Below are positions 51,598-59,184 of a stretch of 64,000 bases of DNA, piece after piece. Both the position numbers and the translations under genes were made by a program. The notes beneath the pieces were generated by a model. The model was given only the letters and a program-made list of their open reading frames with translations, was not told the origin of the DNA and made no database searches. The DNA is from Candidatus Latescibacterota bacterium (GTDB lineage: Bacteria; Latescibacterota; UBA2968), in contig JAJEDY010000040.1 in the NCBI GenBank assembly GCA_022821275.1, positions 1 to 64,000 on the forward strand, written 5' to 3'. Positions within the stretch are counted from its first letter, which is position 1; each line of letters starts with the position of its first letter.

Positions 51598-52749
51598 TCA
51601 ATTTATTCGATACTTTTCCAGAGCATCCTCATCGAGTTCACATCCGAGTCCCGGTTTTGTTGGAACAATGGCTTCGCCCTTTTCAAATTGGATACCATCT
51701 ACAATCAAATCATCTTCCCGCGTCCAACTCCCGACAAAATCACTGGGCATAACGCAATTCCGCGGTACACTTGCCGCGTGAAGATAGGCCATTTCCATTA
51801 CGCCGAGGTCATTTCCAGATCCATGCCAGCAGGGGATACCAGCGGCATCGGCAATCGCCGCGTTGTGGACAAATTGCCACATGCTGCCCCCAAGATTGAA
51901 AATATCTACTGCTTCCACCTTGATTGCGTTGATGATGTCGTGGGGATTCGCCAGGTGCAAGGCGACCGGGATTGTGGTTGCCGCTCTTAGCTGGCGATAC
52001 CAATCCAGATTCCATTTCGCCATTGGATCTTCGAGTACGCCGACATTGCCGACTGCTTCGAATTGTTTTGCCAATGCAATGGCTTCTGCCGGGCGATAAA
52101 ATCTCTGATTCGGATCGATTGTGCATTTAAACGATATATCTGTGGCTTCCAGAATTGCCTGTACGCGAGCGACCATTGGTTCATCAGAGGTACACTTCAT
52201 TTTGACACCGTGAAATCCGCGGTCGTAACCGAGCCGCGCATTCATAGCCGAGTCTTCGGGCGTTTGATGGCCGATCCAGTAATCCGCTGGCACGCGATCT
52301 CTGTACGCACCGCCGAGCAGTTCGTGGACCGGGCAGCCACGGATTTTGCCCACGATGTCAAAAACAGCCATTTCAAACGCCTCATAACCCACGCCAGATC
52401 CCCAGCCATTCAGACTCTCCCAATTGCGCGTTCCACCCCCATCTTCAGATACAACTGGATCTCTGAAAGGCATGACTGTGTCGCGATGCGGAGCGGCGTC
52501 TATGAATACGTTTTGCAGGCTCAGTTTGAGAGGATCTCGCCCTTTGAGCTGGTTAAATCCATGTCGAATTGCTCCTTCAGGTGTGCCGCGCGAGGTTTCT
52601 CCCAGTCCGTAAATCCCTTCATCGGTGTTTAGCCTGATGATGTGTTTGGGAACCTGGTCCCAGCCAGCAGAACCAAATGATGCGCTGTGTACACGACCGG
52701 GTATGGTTGGAACAACGACTGTCATGATGTCCATGGATGAGATTTTCAT
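51598..52749 (-). CDS. Mandelate racemase/muconate lactonizing enzyme family protein
   Basis: 383 aa enolase-superfamily enzyme. Lid domain up to ~130, then the barrel: KMK base motif (GFHGVKMKC), metal ligands in CTIDPNQRFY and GVLEDPM, and a late CWHGSGNDLGV containing the His of the general-acid region. Typical members dehydrate sugar acids. ATG 52749 lies in a short gap after the SDR. Substrate cannot be told from motifs. Confidence 0.85.
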   Translation of the reverse strand: MKISSMDIMTVVVPTIPGRVHSASFGSAGWDQVPKHIIRLNTDEGIYGLGETSRGTPEGAIRHGFNQLKGRDPLKLSLQNVFIDAAPHRDTVMPFRDPVVSEDGGGTRNWESLNGWGSGVGYEAFEMAVFDIVGKIRGCPVHELLGGAYRDRVPADYWIGHQTPEDSAMNARLGYDRGFHGVKMKCTSDEPMVARVQAILEATDISFKCTIDPNQRFYRPAEAIALAKQFEAVGNVGVLEDPMAKWNLDWYRQLRAATTIPVALHLANPHDIINAIKVEAVDIFNLGGSMWQFVHNAAIADAAGIPCWHGSGNDLGVMEMAYLHAASVPRNCVMPSDFVGSWTREDDLIVDGIQFEKGEAIVPTKPGLGCELDEDALEKYRIN

Positions 52750-52762
52750 AGCTTTTCGTTGC

Positions 52763-53506
52763 CTATATGCTCCGCCCGCCATCTACAATGAGGTTTTCTC
52801 CCGTGACAAAAGGGCTGAGGATGAGTCCGAGGATGGCGTCGGCACAGTCTTCGCCTGTTGCGACACGGCCCATTGGCGTGGCTTCCAGATGGAGTTTGCG
52901 GAAGGCGTCCCAACCGATTCCCCAGCGCGTATCGACAAAGCCCGGGGAGATGGCGTTGACCTGAATATCGGGTGCTTGACTGGTTGCCAGAGAATTCGTC
53001 AGGCAGATCAGTGCGGCTTTGGATGCGGAATAGGCAATTGAACTGCCCTTTCCAGAGATACCGGAGATGGAAGCGACGTTGACGATGCTTCCACCGCCAC
53101 TTTCTTTCATTTTTGGGATTGCTGCCCTGGCAGCGAAGAAGGCGCCCTTCACATTGACGGCCATTGCGCGATCCCAATCCGCCTCGGTTAGGTTTTCCAG
53201 ATCGTCCAGCGGCACAAATCGCGTCATACCCGCGCTGTTGACGAGAATGTCGAGGCGGCCGAGTTCATCGACTACGCGATCTACCATTTGCCGAACGGCT
53301 GAGTCGTCCGATACGTCTGCTTTGACGGCGATGGCTTTGCGCCCCAGCGCTTCGATATCCGCACAGGTTTGGCGTGCGTCATCTTCAGATCGGCTGTAGT
53401 TGACGGCGACGTCTGCGCCTTCTGTGGCGAATAGCAGCGACGCCGCGCGACCGATACCCGTTCCTCCTCCAGTGACAAGTGCTACTTTGCCATCGAGTTT
53501 TCCCAT
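52763..53506 (-). CDS. Short-chain dehydrogenase/reductase
   Basis: 247 aa classical SDR. Cofactor motif TGGGTGIG (residues 12-19), NSAGMTRF, catalytic Ser in VNVASISG and Tyr/Lys in AYSASKAAL, and the C-terminal ENLIVDGGRSI. FabG-like length but in a catabolic context: first gene after the shared promoter box, ahead of the enolase-superfamily enzyme. ATG 53506 follows AAGGGAG. Confidence 0.9.
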   Translation of the reverse strand: MGKLDGKVALVTGGGTGIGRAASLLFATEGADVAVNYSRSEDDARQTCADIEALGRKAIAVKADVSDDSAVRQMVDRVVDELGRLDILVNSAGMTRFVPLDDLENLTEADWDRAMAVNVKGAFFAARAAIPKMKESGGGSIVNVASISGISGKGSSIAYSASKAALICLTNSLATSQAPDIQVNAISPGFVDTRWGIGWDAFRKLHLEATPMGRVATGEDCADAILGLILSPFVTGENLIVDGGRSI

Positions 53507-53541
53507 GGTGACTCCCTTCAATATTGTGTGTGAAATCGCTT

Positions 53542-53571
53542 TAATTAGGCGAAGATATGCCCAAATGTCAA
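53542..53571 (-). promoter_or_regulatory. Promoter of the SDR operon (shared box)
   Basis: Minus strand TTGACA (53571-53566), 18-bp spacer, TAATTA (53547-53542). Near-identical to the promoter at 45066-45095 in sequence and geometry. Confidence 0.75.
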
Positions 53572-53639
53572 TTGGGTTCTTAATTAACCCTGAGTTCTGG
53601 TAGTATATGCGAAAAAGCCGGTGTGTTAAAGTGGAAATT

Positions 53640-53675
53640 GACGCTGTGCGATTCTGATACGGCGTCTTTTTTTAT
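53640..53675 (+). terminator. Terminator-like hairpin in the leader of a PhyH gene
   Basis: 9-bp stem (53640-53648 with 53658-53666), 9-nt loop, seven T's and a T-rich stretch after. No plus-strand gene precedes it; it lies 60-70 bp ahead of the PhyH start, so it may be an attenuator or end a small RNA. Confidence 0.6.
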
Positions 53676-53737
53676 TTTATTTTTTAATTTTAATGCCATA
53701 TTGTGATTACAAGACGAAGACCACAGGAGATTTGGCT

Positions 53738-54517
53738 ATGACCCCCGAAGAAAAATTCATGTTTGACCTCGAAGGTTATCTCGTCGTCAGAAATGTGCTC
53801 TCCAAATTGGAAGTTGATCAATGCAATGAAGTTGCAAATCGCATCGCGCGCGACCAGTTTGAAATCTATCGAGACGATGGGCTAAAACTCGCCCGAAATA
53901 TCACGCTGTGGGATCCCTGCGTTCAGAGTCTCATAGATCATCCCAAAATTATCCCTTATTTGATCGAACTTTTGGGACCGAGTATCCACTTTGATCAGGA
54001 TTATTGCATTTTTTTGGACAAAGGCGGTTCCAAAGGTCCGTTGCACGCCGGTACGATGAAATCGAAAACGGAATTATTCCCATTTTTTTACACGTATCGC
54101 GACGGCATCATGCGCAATGGTTTGACAACATTTGTCTATGCACTCACGCCCGTGCGAAAGGGCGATGGCGGTTTTTGCTGTATTCCAGGCTCGCACAAGT
54201 CCAACTTCCAACTCGACATCCCCGAGGATGTTATGTATTTCAAACGGCCCGCCCATTATGTCGTACAACCCGAATTAGAGCCAGGAGACCTGATCATTTT
54301 TACGGAGGCGACAGTACACGGTACTATGCCCTGGACAGCAAATCACGAGCGCCGGTCATTTCTCTTTAAGTACAATCCCGGGAATACGGTTTCATGGGCG
54401 AATTATTACAATATAGATGACTACGATCATTTGACGGAGAACCAAAGACACATGATGGCACCGCCGGGAGGCTCTGGACCAAAGAAGCCTCCAAGGCCCA
54501 ATGTCATTGTGCCATGA
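53738..54517 (+). CDS. PhyH-family protein with HAG in place of HxD
   Basis: 259 aa. EEKFMFDLEGYLVVRNVLS start, CCIPGSHKSNF strand, distal His in EATVHGTMPW with Arg in HERRSF. The iron-ligand motif is LHAGTMK (His103, Gly105), so the carboxylate is missing as in the two paralogues at 40211 and 41034. ATG 53738 has CAGGAG in front. An alcohol dehydrogenase gene follows 18 bp later and is probably co-transcribed. Confidence 0.85.
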   Translation: MTPEEKFMFDLEGYLVVRNVLSKLEVDQCNEVANRIARDQFEIYRDDGLKLARNITLWDPCVQSLIDHPKIIPYLIELLGPSIHFDQDYCIFLDKGGSKGPLHAGTMKSKTELFPFFYTYRDGIMRNGLTTFVYALTPVRKGDGGFCCIPGSHKSNFQLDIPEDVMYFKRPAHYVVQPELEPGDLIIFTEATVHGTMPWTANHERRSFLFKYNPGNTVSWANYYNIDDYDHLTENQRHMMAPPGGSGPKKPPRPNVIVP

Positions 54518-54535
54518 TACACAAAGGAGGCGGCG

Positions 54536-55528
54536 ATGAAAGCAGCTATTTATTGCGGTCCGCATGATATTCAGGTAGCAGATGTGCCAGAGCCGGAAAT
54601 CAATGCAAATGAGATTCTGGTGAAGGTGAAGGCGTGTGGGATCTGTGGGTCGGATCTGCACGCTTATCGCATCGGGCTGTTTGAAGATTCTTTGGGACGC
54701 CCGACGGAAAAGGGCCTCATCATGGGGCACGAGTTTAGCGGTGAGGTTGTAGAGACGGGGCGAGATGTGCAGCGGTTTCGGGTGGGCGACCACATTTCTG
54801 GCGGGGGATTGGGCGGGTTTGCCGAATATTTACCCCTGGAAGTCAATCCCAATCGTCCCTACAGGTTGCCCAAAACCATCAGCTTTGAAGAAGGCGCGAT
54901 GATGGAGCCTCTCGCCACGTCGGTACACGCAGTGGGTCTGGCAAAGCCTATTGAGGGAGAAACAGTGGTGATTCTGGGCGTTGGGATTATCGGTTTGGGA
55001 TGCATCCAGGTCATTCGGGCAACGGCGGGTGGGCGCATTATTGCGGTTGATACATCACCGAAACGGCTGGCTATGGCGCGCCAATTGGGTGCAGATGAGA
55101 TTGTGAACTTGACGGAAGTCGATCCCGTGGAAGCTGTTATTGAACTCACGGGCGGTGAGAGACCTGTGGAAAGATTCGGTGCGCGGGGAGGAAATGCCGA
55201 TGTGGTGATTGATTCTGCTGGCGCGAAAGCCTCGCCGAATCAGGGGTTGACGATGCTAAAACAACAAGATGGTCGCCTCGTTCCCGTTGCATTGTTTGAA
55301 GACCAACCCGAACTCGATTTCAATCAGGTGGTGCGCAAGCAAGTCACACTTCAGGGGTCCTGGTCATGGACTCCCGATGACTACATGCAGGGGATTGAAC
55401 TCGTCAGGACCGGAAAAATTGATCGCAAGCCTCTCGTTTCCCACGCCTTTCCACTCGATCAGGCTCCCGAAGCATTTGCCACACAGGCAAAACCAGGTGC
55501 TGCGATCAAGACCTTGATAAAACCGTGA
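54536..55528 (+). CDS. Zinc-type medium-chain alcohol dehydrogenase
   Basis: 330 aa. GroES-like domain with CGICGSDLHAYR and GHEFSGEVV (catalytic Zn ligands), then Rossmann VVILGVGIIGLGCIQV. The tetracysteine loop for the structural zinc is absent: after VGDHISGG the chain goes directly to GGFAEYLP. Acts on an alcohol or polyol, sorbitol/threonine-dehydrogenase-like. AAAGGAGG before the ATG. Pairs with the HxG PhyH gene upstream. Confidence 0.88.
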   Translation: MKAAIYCGPHDIQVADVPEPEINANEILVKVKACGICGSDLHAYRIGLFEDSLGRPTEKGLIMGHEFSGEVVETGRDVQRFRVGDHISGGGLGGFAEYLPLEVNPNRPYRLPKTISFEEGAMMEPLATSVHAVGLAKPIEGETVVILGVGIIGLGCIQVIRATAGGRIIAVDTSPKRLAMARQLGADEIVNLTEVDPVEAVIELTGGERPVERFGARGGNADVVIDSAGAKASPNQGLTMLKQQDGRLVPVALFEDQPELDFNQVVRKQVTLQGSWSWTPDDYMQGIELVRTGKIDRKPLVSHAFPLDQAPEAFATQAKPGAAIKTLIKP

Positions 55529-55535
55529 GTAATCA

Positions 55536-56234
55536 TTAAATGGATTCGATATCGCGCAAGATCCAGGACAGCAGGGTGAATGTGACAAAGATGGGGCGTC
55601 TTTGTGAATCGAATACATAGTGGATGGGTAATGTGCCGTATCCCGTGTGGCGAAAAGAGAAGAGGGATTGGCCTCTAACCTCGATTTGTGCGGGACCGTG
55701 CAGTAGCTGATCTGTTTTGCAGTATGTGAGTTCGTCGATGGTTGTAAATGCTTCGTCCATGGGCGCGGTCTGGTTGGCGAGCGCAAAGGGGAGGATCCAT
55801 TGACACGATATGGGGGTATCTGCAAGGTGTTTTTTGTCTGCATTCATTTCTATTGTCGATTCCCGAACTGTGCCATTGATAATCAGGCGTTTATCCGGTG
55901 TTTCCGCCTGGTACCAGTCGAGTTTCCAGTTCGTGATTGATTCTCCAATGCGCTCATCCCGCGCTGTTGTGACGGTTGCTTCGTAAATTTCCCGACCACC
56001 GCCATTGCGTTTTTCAACGATCTGGTATTCTGCGCCGTTCTCTTTGTTGTAGCGCGAGATTTCCACTGTTCCTATTGGTCTGTCATCGGTTAAACCGTCG
56101 GGATGTGTCTTTGCCCACTGTAGAATTTCATAGGTCAATTTGCAATTGGAGTCCAATTGAACGGTTTGTTCTGGGGCATCGTAGTTTTGCAATTGCCCGG
56201 CGATTGCGTTGAGTTCGGCTGGTATGATGTTCAT
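55536..56234 (-). CDS. Unknown protein coupled to a sulfatase
   Basis: 232 aa. All-beta appearance with a regular run of strands, e.g. SCQWILPFALANQTAP and QLLHGPAQIEVRGQSLFSF; no signal peptide or membrane segment. I do not recognise the family; the layout hints at a lipocalin- or DUF-type sugar-binding fold. ATG 56234 follows GGAGGTGGG and overlaps the sulfatase stop by 4 bp, so the two are translated together and likely act on the same substrate. Confidence 0.65.
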   Translation of the reverse strand: MNIIPAELNAIAGQLQNYDAPEQTVQLDSNCKLTYEILQWAKTHPDGLTDDRPIGTVEISRYNKENGAEYQIVEKRNGGGREIYEATVTTARDERIGESITNWKLDWYQAETPDKRLIINGTVRESTIEMNADKKHLADTPISCQWILPFALANQTAPMDEAFTTIDELTYCKTDQLLHGPAQIEVRGQSLFSFRHTGYGTLPIHYVFDSQRRPIFVTFTLLSWILRDIESI

Positions 56235-57541
56235 GATCCCACCTCCTCTGTCCATCCATTTCCCTGTTTGAGATTTTCCATTCTCTCTTCTCTTATTCTA
56301 TCTCTTTCGCCCGTTTTGTCAGGTCCGCTGTACGGTATAACGGTGTTTGCGTATTCGGCGAGGTGTGTGGCGTGCTTGTGCTTGACGTCATCAAAGCCGG
56401 GCTCTGATGCGAGATTGTGTTTTTCCAGGGGATCGTTTGACAAATCGTAAAGCGTGTGTTGTCCCGAGTCGTAGAGGATGGATTTGTACTGGTCGTCGCG
56501 AATGGCGATTGCACTCGCGTTTTCTCCTATGACGCTTTCCCGCCAGGTAATATCGTCATGTTCTTCGAGGAATGGGCGCAGGCTATTTGCATACGTGGTT
56601 TCGGGTAGGGGAGGTGCGCTGGCGTAATCGCAGATTGTGGCGGGGATATCCACGCCCGATATGAAGTGCGAATCGTTTTGCCCATTGGGGATACTGCCGC
56701 GTTGTGAAATGACGAGCGGGACTGCCCAGGCTTCTTCTTCAAAAAAGCCTTTCAATACTCTTCGATGATGCCCAGAGCCTTCGCCGTGGTCGGCGGTAAA
56801 GATGATGAGGGTATTTTCAATGAGTCCGTTGTTTTCCAATGTGTCGTAGATCAATCCGATTTGAGCGTCAACGGTTTCTACCATTCGGTAACACTGGTAG
56901 ATGTAATATCGCCAGTCTGTTTCCGACCAGTGGCCGACCCGGTGTTTCTGGTTTGGCGGCATGAGAACGCTGTCGAAGTTGCCGGGCAAATCGGGCAGGT
57001 CAGACAACTGAGGCTCCAGGCCGTATTTTCCCACGGGTCCGTTGACGCCGCAGACATAACAACAGTCGTGTGGGTTCAGGAGGCCGACGGATAGGAAGAA
57101 GGGGCGGGTATCATTTGCGTGTTCAGCAATATATTGTGCCGCTGCTCGGGCAGCGCCAGAGTCTTGCAGTTCGCCGTAGGGATGTCTGTCGTAGATCACG
57201 TCAAAGCTGTTGGCAACATCTCTTCCCGTGACATGCCATTTGCCGGAATAGATGCAGTTGTAATCGGTGTGTGCTGTCAGCCACTGGCCGAGATCGGGCA
57301 GGTTGGGATCGATGGGGAATGGATTGCTGATAACGCCGTGTTCAACGGACATGCGTCCGGTGTACCAACTCGCGCGCGCAGGACAGCAGACGGGATTGGC
57401 GCTATAAGATTGCCTGAAGGACATGCCTTCTGCGATCAGACGATCCATGTTGGGTGTCGATACATCACTATTTCCATAGGCAGATATCGCGAGGTGATGT
57501 TGCTGGTCTGTGTGGATGAATACAATATTGGGTTGGCTCAT
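56231..57541 (-). CDS. Sulfatase (formylglycine type, CxPxR)
   Basis: 436 aa. NIVFIHTDQQ metal site; Cys52 in CCPAR is the formylglycine precursor; GKWHVTG and FTADHGEGSGHH give the remaining active-site residues. No signal peptide. Shorter than most polysaccharide sulfatases but complete. Coupled with the unknown protein after it and 25 bp downstream of the DUF4143 ATPase. Confidence 0.9.
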   Translation of the reverse strand: MSQPNIVFIHTDQQHHLAISAYGNSDVSTPNMDRLIAEGMSFRQSYSANPVCCPARASWYTGRMSVEHGVISNPFPIDPNLPDLGQWLTAHTDYNCIYSGKWHVTGRDVANSFDVIYDRHPYGELQDSGAARAAAQYIAEHANDTRPFFLSVGLLNPHDCCYVCGVNGPVGKYGLEPQLSDLPDLPGNFDSVLMPPNQKHRVGHWSETDWRYYIYQCYRMVETVDAQIGLIYDTLENNGLIENTLIIFTADHGEGSGHHRRVLKGFFEEEAWAVPLVISQRGSIPNGQNDSHFISGVDIPATICDYASAPPLPETTYANSLRPFLEEHDDITWRESVIGENASAIAIRDDQYKSILYDSGQHTLYDLSNDPLEKHNLASEPGFDDVKHKHATHLAEYANTVIPYSGPDKTGERDRIREERMENLKQGNGWTEEVGS

Positions 57542-57566
57542 TTTTTCTCCTGTTTTTTGTACTATA

Positions 57567-58787
57567 CTACAAAGCGGCGAAAGGCAGTGCCGTCACGCCA
57601 GGACCGAGTGGTAGGTGTAAGTCGCCGGGATGTACGACGTATCCCGGCATCGCTGAGGCCTCCATGTCTCTTTGGAATATCTTGATTGCTGCGGCCATGG
57701 CCGGGCGCGGCGTAGCAGATAGCTTCACCTCGATCGGTACGAGCTTTCCACCGGTCTCGACTATGAAATCTACTTCTGTTCCCGCCATCGTTCTCCAAAA
57801 GTAGATCTGTGGATCGATGCCCCGATGTGTCAATGTCCTGAAAATTTCGGAGAGCACTGCCGTTTCCATGATCGCACCTCCCATGGGACCTGAGGCGGCA
57901 TGTTCGGGGTCTTTGAGACCCGCGAGATAGCAGAGCGTGCCGACATCTGTAAAATACACTTTCGGAGTCTTGACAAGCCGTTTCCCAACATTGGCAAAGT
58001 ACGGGCGCAGTACGATCACCTGATAGGTGGCTTCGAGTACAGATAGCCAGGCTTTGGTCGTGTTGACCGCCACGCCGAGATCTCGGGCGACATCGGTCAG
58101 GTTCAAGAGTTGGGCACTTCTGCTGGCCAGGATTCGGAGGAAATTTTGATACTGGGTCAGGTCTCCTACTTGTCGCAGCGTGCGCACGTCCCGTTCGAGA
58201 TAGGTCTGGATATAGCTGGCCTGCCAAAGGGATGCATCGCGGTTGGGTTGTGTCGCGAGTTCCGGGTACCCACCTCGGAGAAAGCCTTGCCACAGTTTGC
58301 CAAAGACGTTTGACGATTTCAAAGACGACGGTTGCTCGCGCTCCCACGGAAGGGCAAGCTGCGGACGGCCCTCCATTTCCCGCCTGGAAAGCGGCAACAG
58401 GCGAAGCATTGCCGCGCGACCTGCCAAAGATTCGGTTACTTTCTCCGCGAGCAACAAATTCTGTGAACCCGTCAACAGATATTGGCCGGTTTCACGTCGG
58501 TTTGCATCTATCCTCTCTTTGATATAGGGTAGCAACTCAGGGGCGTACTGCACCTCATCGAAGATAACAGGAGGCGGATACATTTCCAGGAAACTGCGGG
58601 GGTCTTGCAGGGCGGAAGCCTGAATGTCCAGAGGCTCCAGAGATATATACCTGCAACGCCTGCCAAAGAGATGTTGGAGGAGCGTTGTCTTTCCAGACTG
58701 GCGCGGTCCGGTCAATACGACAGCGGGAAATTCGGAAGCAGCCCTCGTGAGGATGGATTCCAGCGAACGTTTGATGTAATTTTGCAT
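57567..58787 (-). CDS. AAA_14/DUF4143 ATPase
   Basis: 406 aa. Walker A GPRQSGKTT at residues 27-35, Walker B VIFDEVQYAPELL near 75, sensor LLTGSQNLLL, then the DUF4143 C-terminal part with a winged helix (LTDVARDLGVAVNTTKAWLSVLEATYQVIVLRPY region, about 225-265) and a PD-(D/E)xK-like end FIVETGGKLVPIEVKLS. Common, often horizontally moved, function unclear. It has its own promoter with a palindrome in the spacer, which suggests autoregulation. Confidence 0.87.
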   Translation of the reverse strand: MQNYIKRSLESILTRAASEFPAVVLTGPRQSGKTTLLQHLFGRRCRYISLEPLDIQASALQDPRSFLEMYPPPVIFDEVQYAPELLPYIKERIDANRRETGQYLLTGSQNLLLAEKVTESLAGRAAMLRLLPLSRREMEGRPQLALPWEREQPSSLKSSNVFGKLWQGFLRGGYPELATQPNRDASLWQASYIQTYLERDVRTLRQVGDLTQYQNFLRILASRSAQLLNLTDVARDLGVAVNTTKAWLSVLEATYQVIVLRPYFANVGKRLVKTPKVYFTDVGTLCYLAGLKDPEHAASGPMGGAIMETAVLSEIFRTLTHRGIDPQIYFWRTMAGTEVDFIVETGGKLVPIEVKLSATPRPAMAAAIKIFQRDMEASAMPGYVVHPGDLHLPLGPGVTALPFAAL

Positions 58788-58828
58788 ATCGCGGCTTCAT
58801 ATTGCGTTTGTGATGGTTCTCTGGGTGG

Positions 58829-58858
58829 ATAATATGCATTTCAAATGCATATTGTCAA
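58829..58858 (-). promoter_or_regulatory. Promoter of DUF4143 ATPase with operator-like palindrome
   Basis: Minus strand TTGACA (58858-58853), 18-bp spacer, TATTAT (58834-58829). A perfect 11-bp inverted repeat with one central base (58831-58853, AATATGCATTT and its complement) fills the spacer exactly. Confidence 0.8.
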
Positions 58859-58964
58859 CTTAAAACGAGCCCTTTGTGATTATTTTTTGTCTGACAGATC
58901 AATTCTGGTTGTGTATTTTGTGATGGAACAGATCTATGTCATCACAGTTGGTGAGAAATTTGAG

Positions 58965-59171
58965 ATGGGTTATCGAGAACCTCTTGTAACTGTTATCACC
59001 GCAACAAATCCCGGCTTGCTCGCGGTGATCAAATCCGTGCTCGACGATGCCGAGATCCCCTGTATAACGCGAGGCGAGGGATTTCAAACCCTGTACGCGG
59101 CAGGACATGTTGATGTGCTGGTATTTGAAAGCGACGCCGAAGAAGCCAGGGCACTGTTGAAAAATCTGTAA
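58965..59171 (+). CDS. DUF2007 family protein
   Basis: 68 aa. PLVTVITATNPGLLAVIKSVLDDAEIPCI matches the DUF2007 (putative signal-transducing, PII-like) fold; the C-terminal VDVLVFESDAEEARALL completes it. The frame is open to 58845; ATG 58965 gives the family length, ATG 58923 would add 14 residues with no better ribosome site. Lies 13 bp ahead of the heterodimeric ABC exporter genes. Confidence 0.7.
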   Translation: MGYREPLVTVITATNPGLLAVIKSVLDDAEIPCITRGEGFQTLYAAGHVDVLVFESDAEEARALLKNL

Positions 59172-59184
59172 ATAAGGACCTGAT

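Noticed and set aside
52063-52632. 189-codon plus-strand open frame
   Set aside because: Antisense to the enolase-superfamily gene, no recognisable features.
57562-58347. 261-codon minus-strand open frame
   Set aside because: Same strand but other frame of the DUF4143 ATPase gene; Arg/Pro-rich shadow translation.
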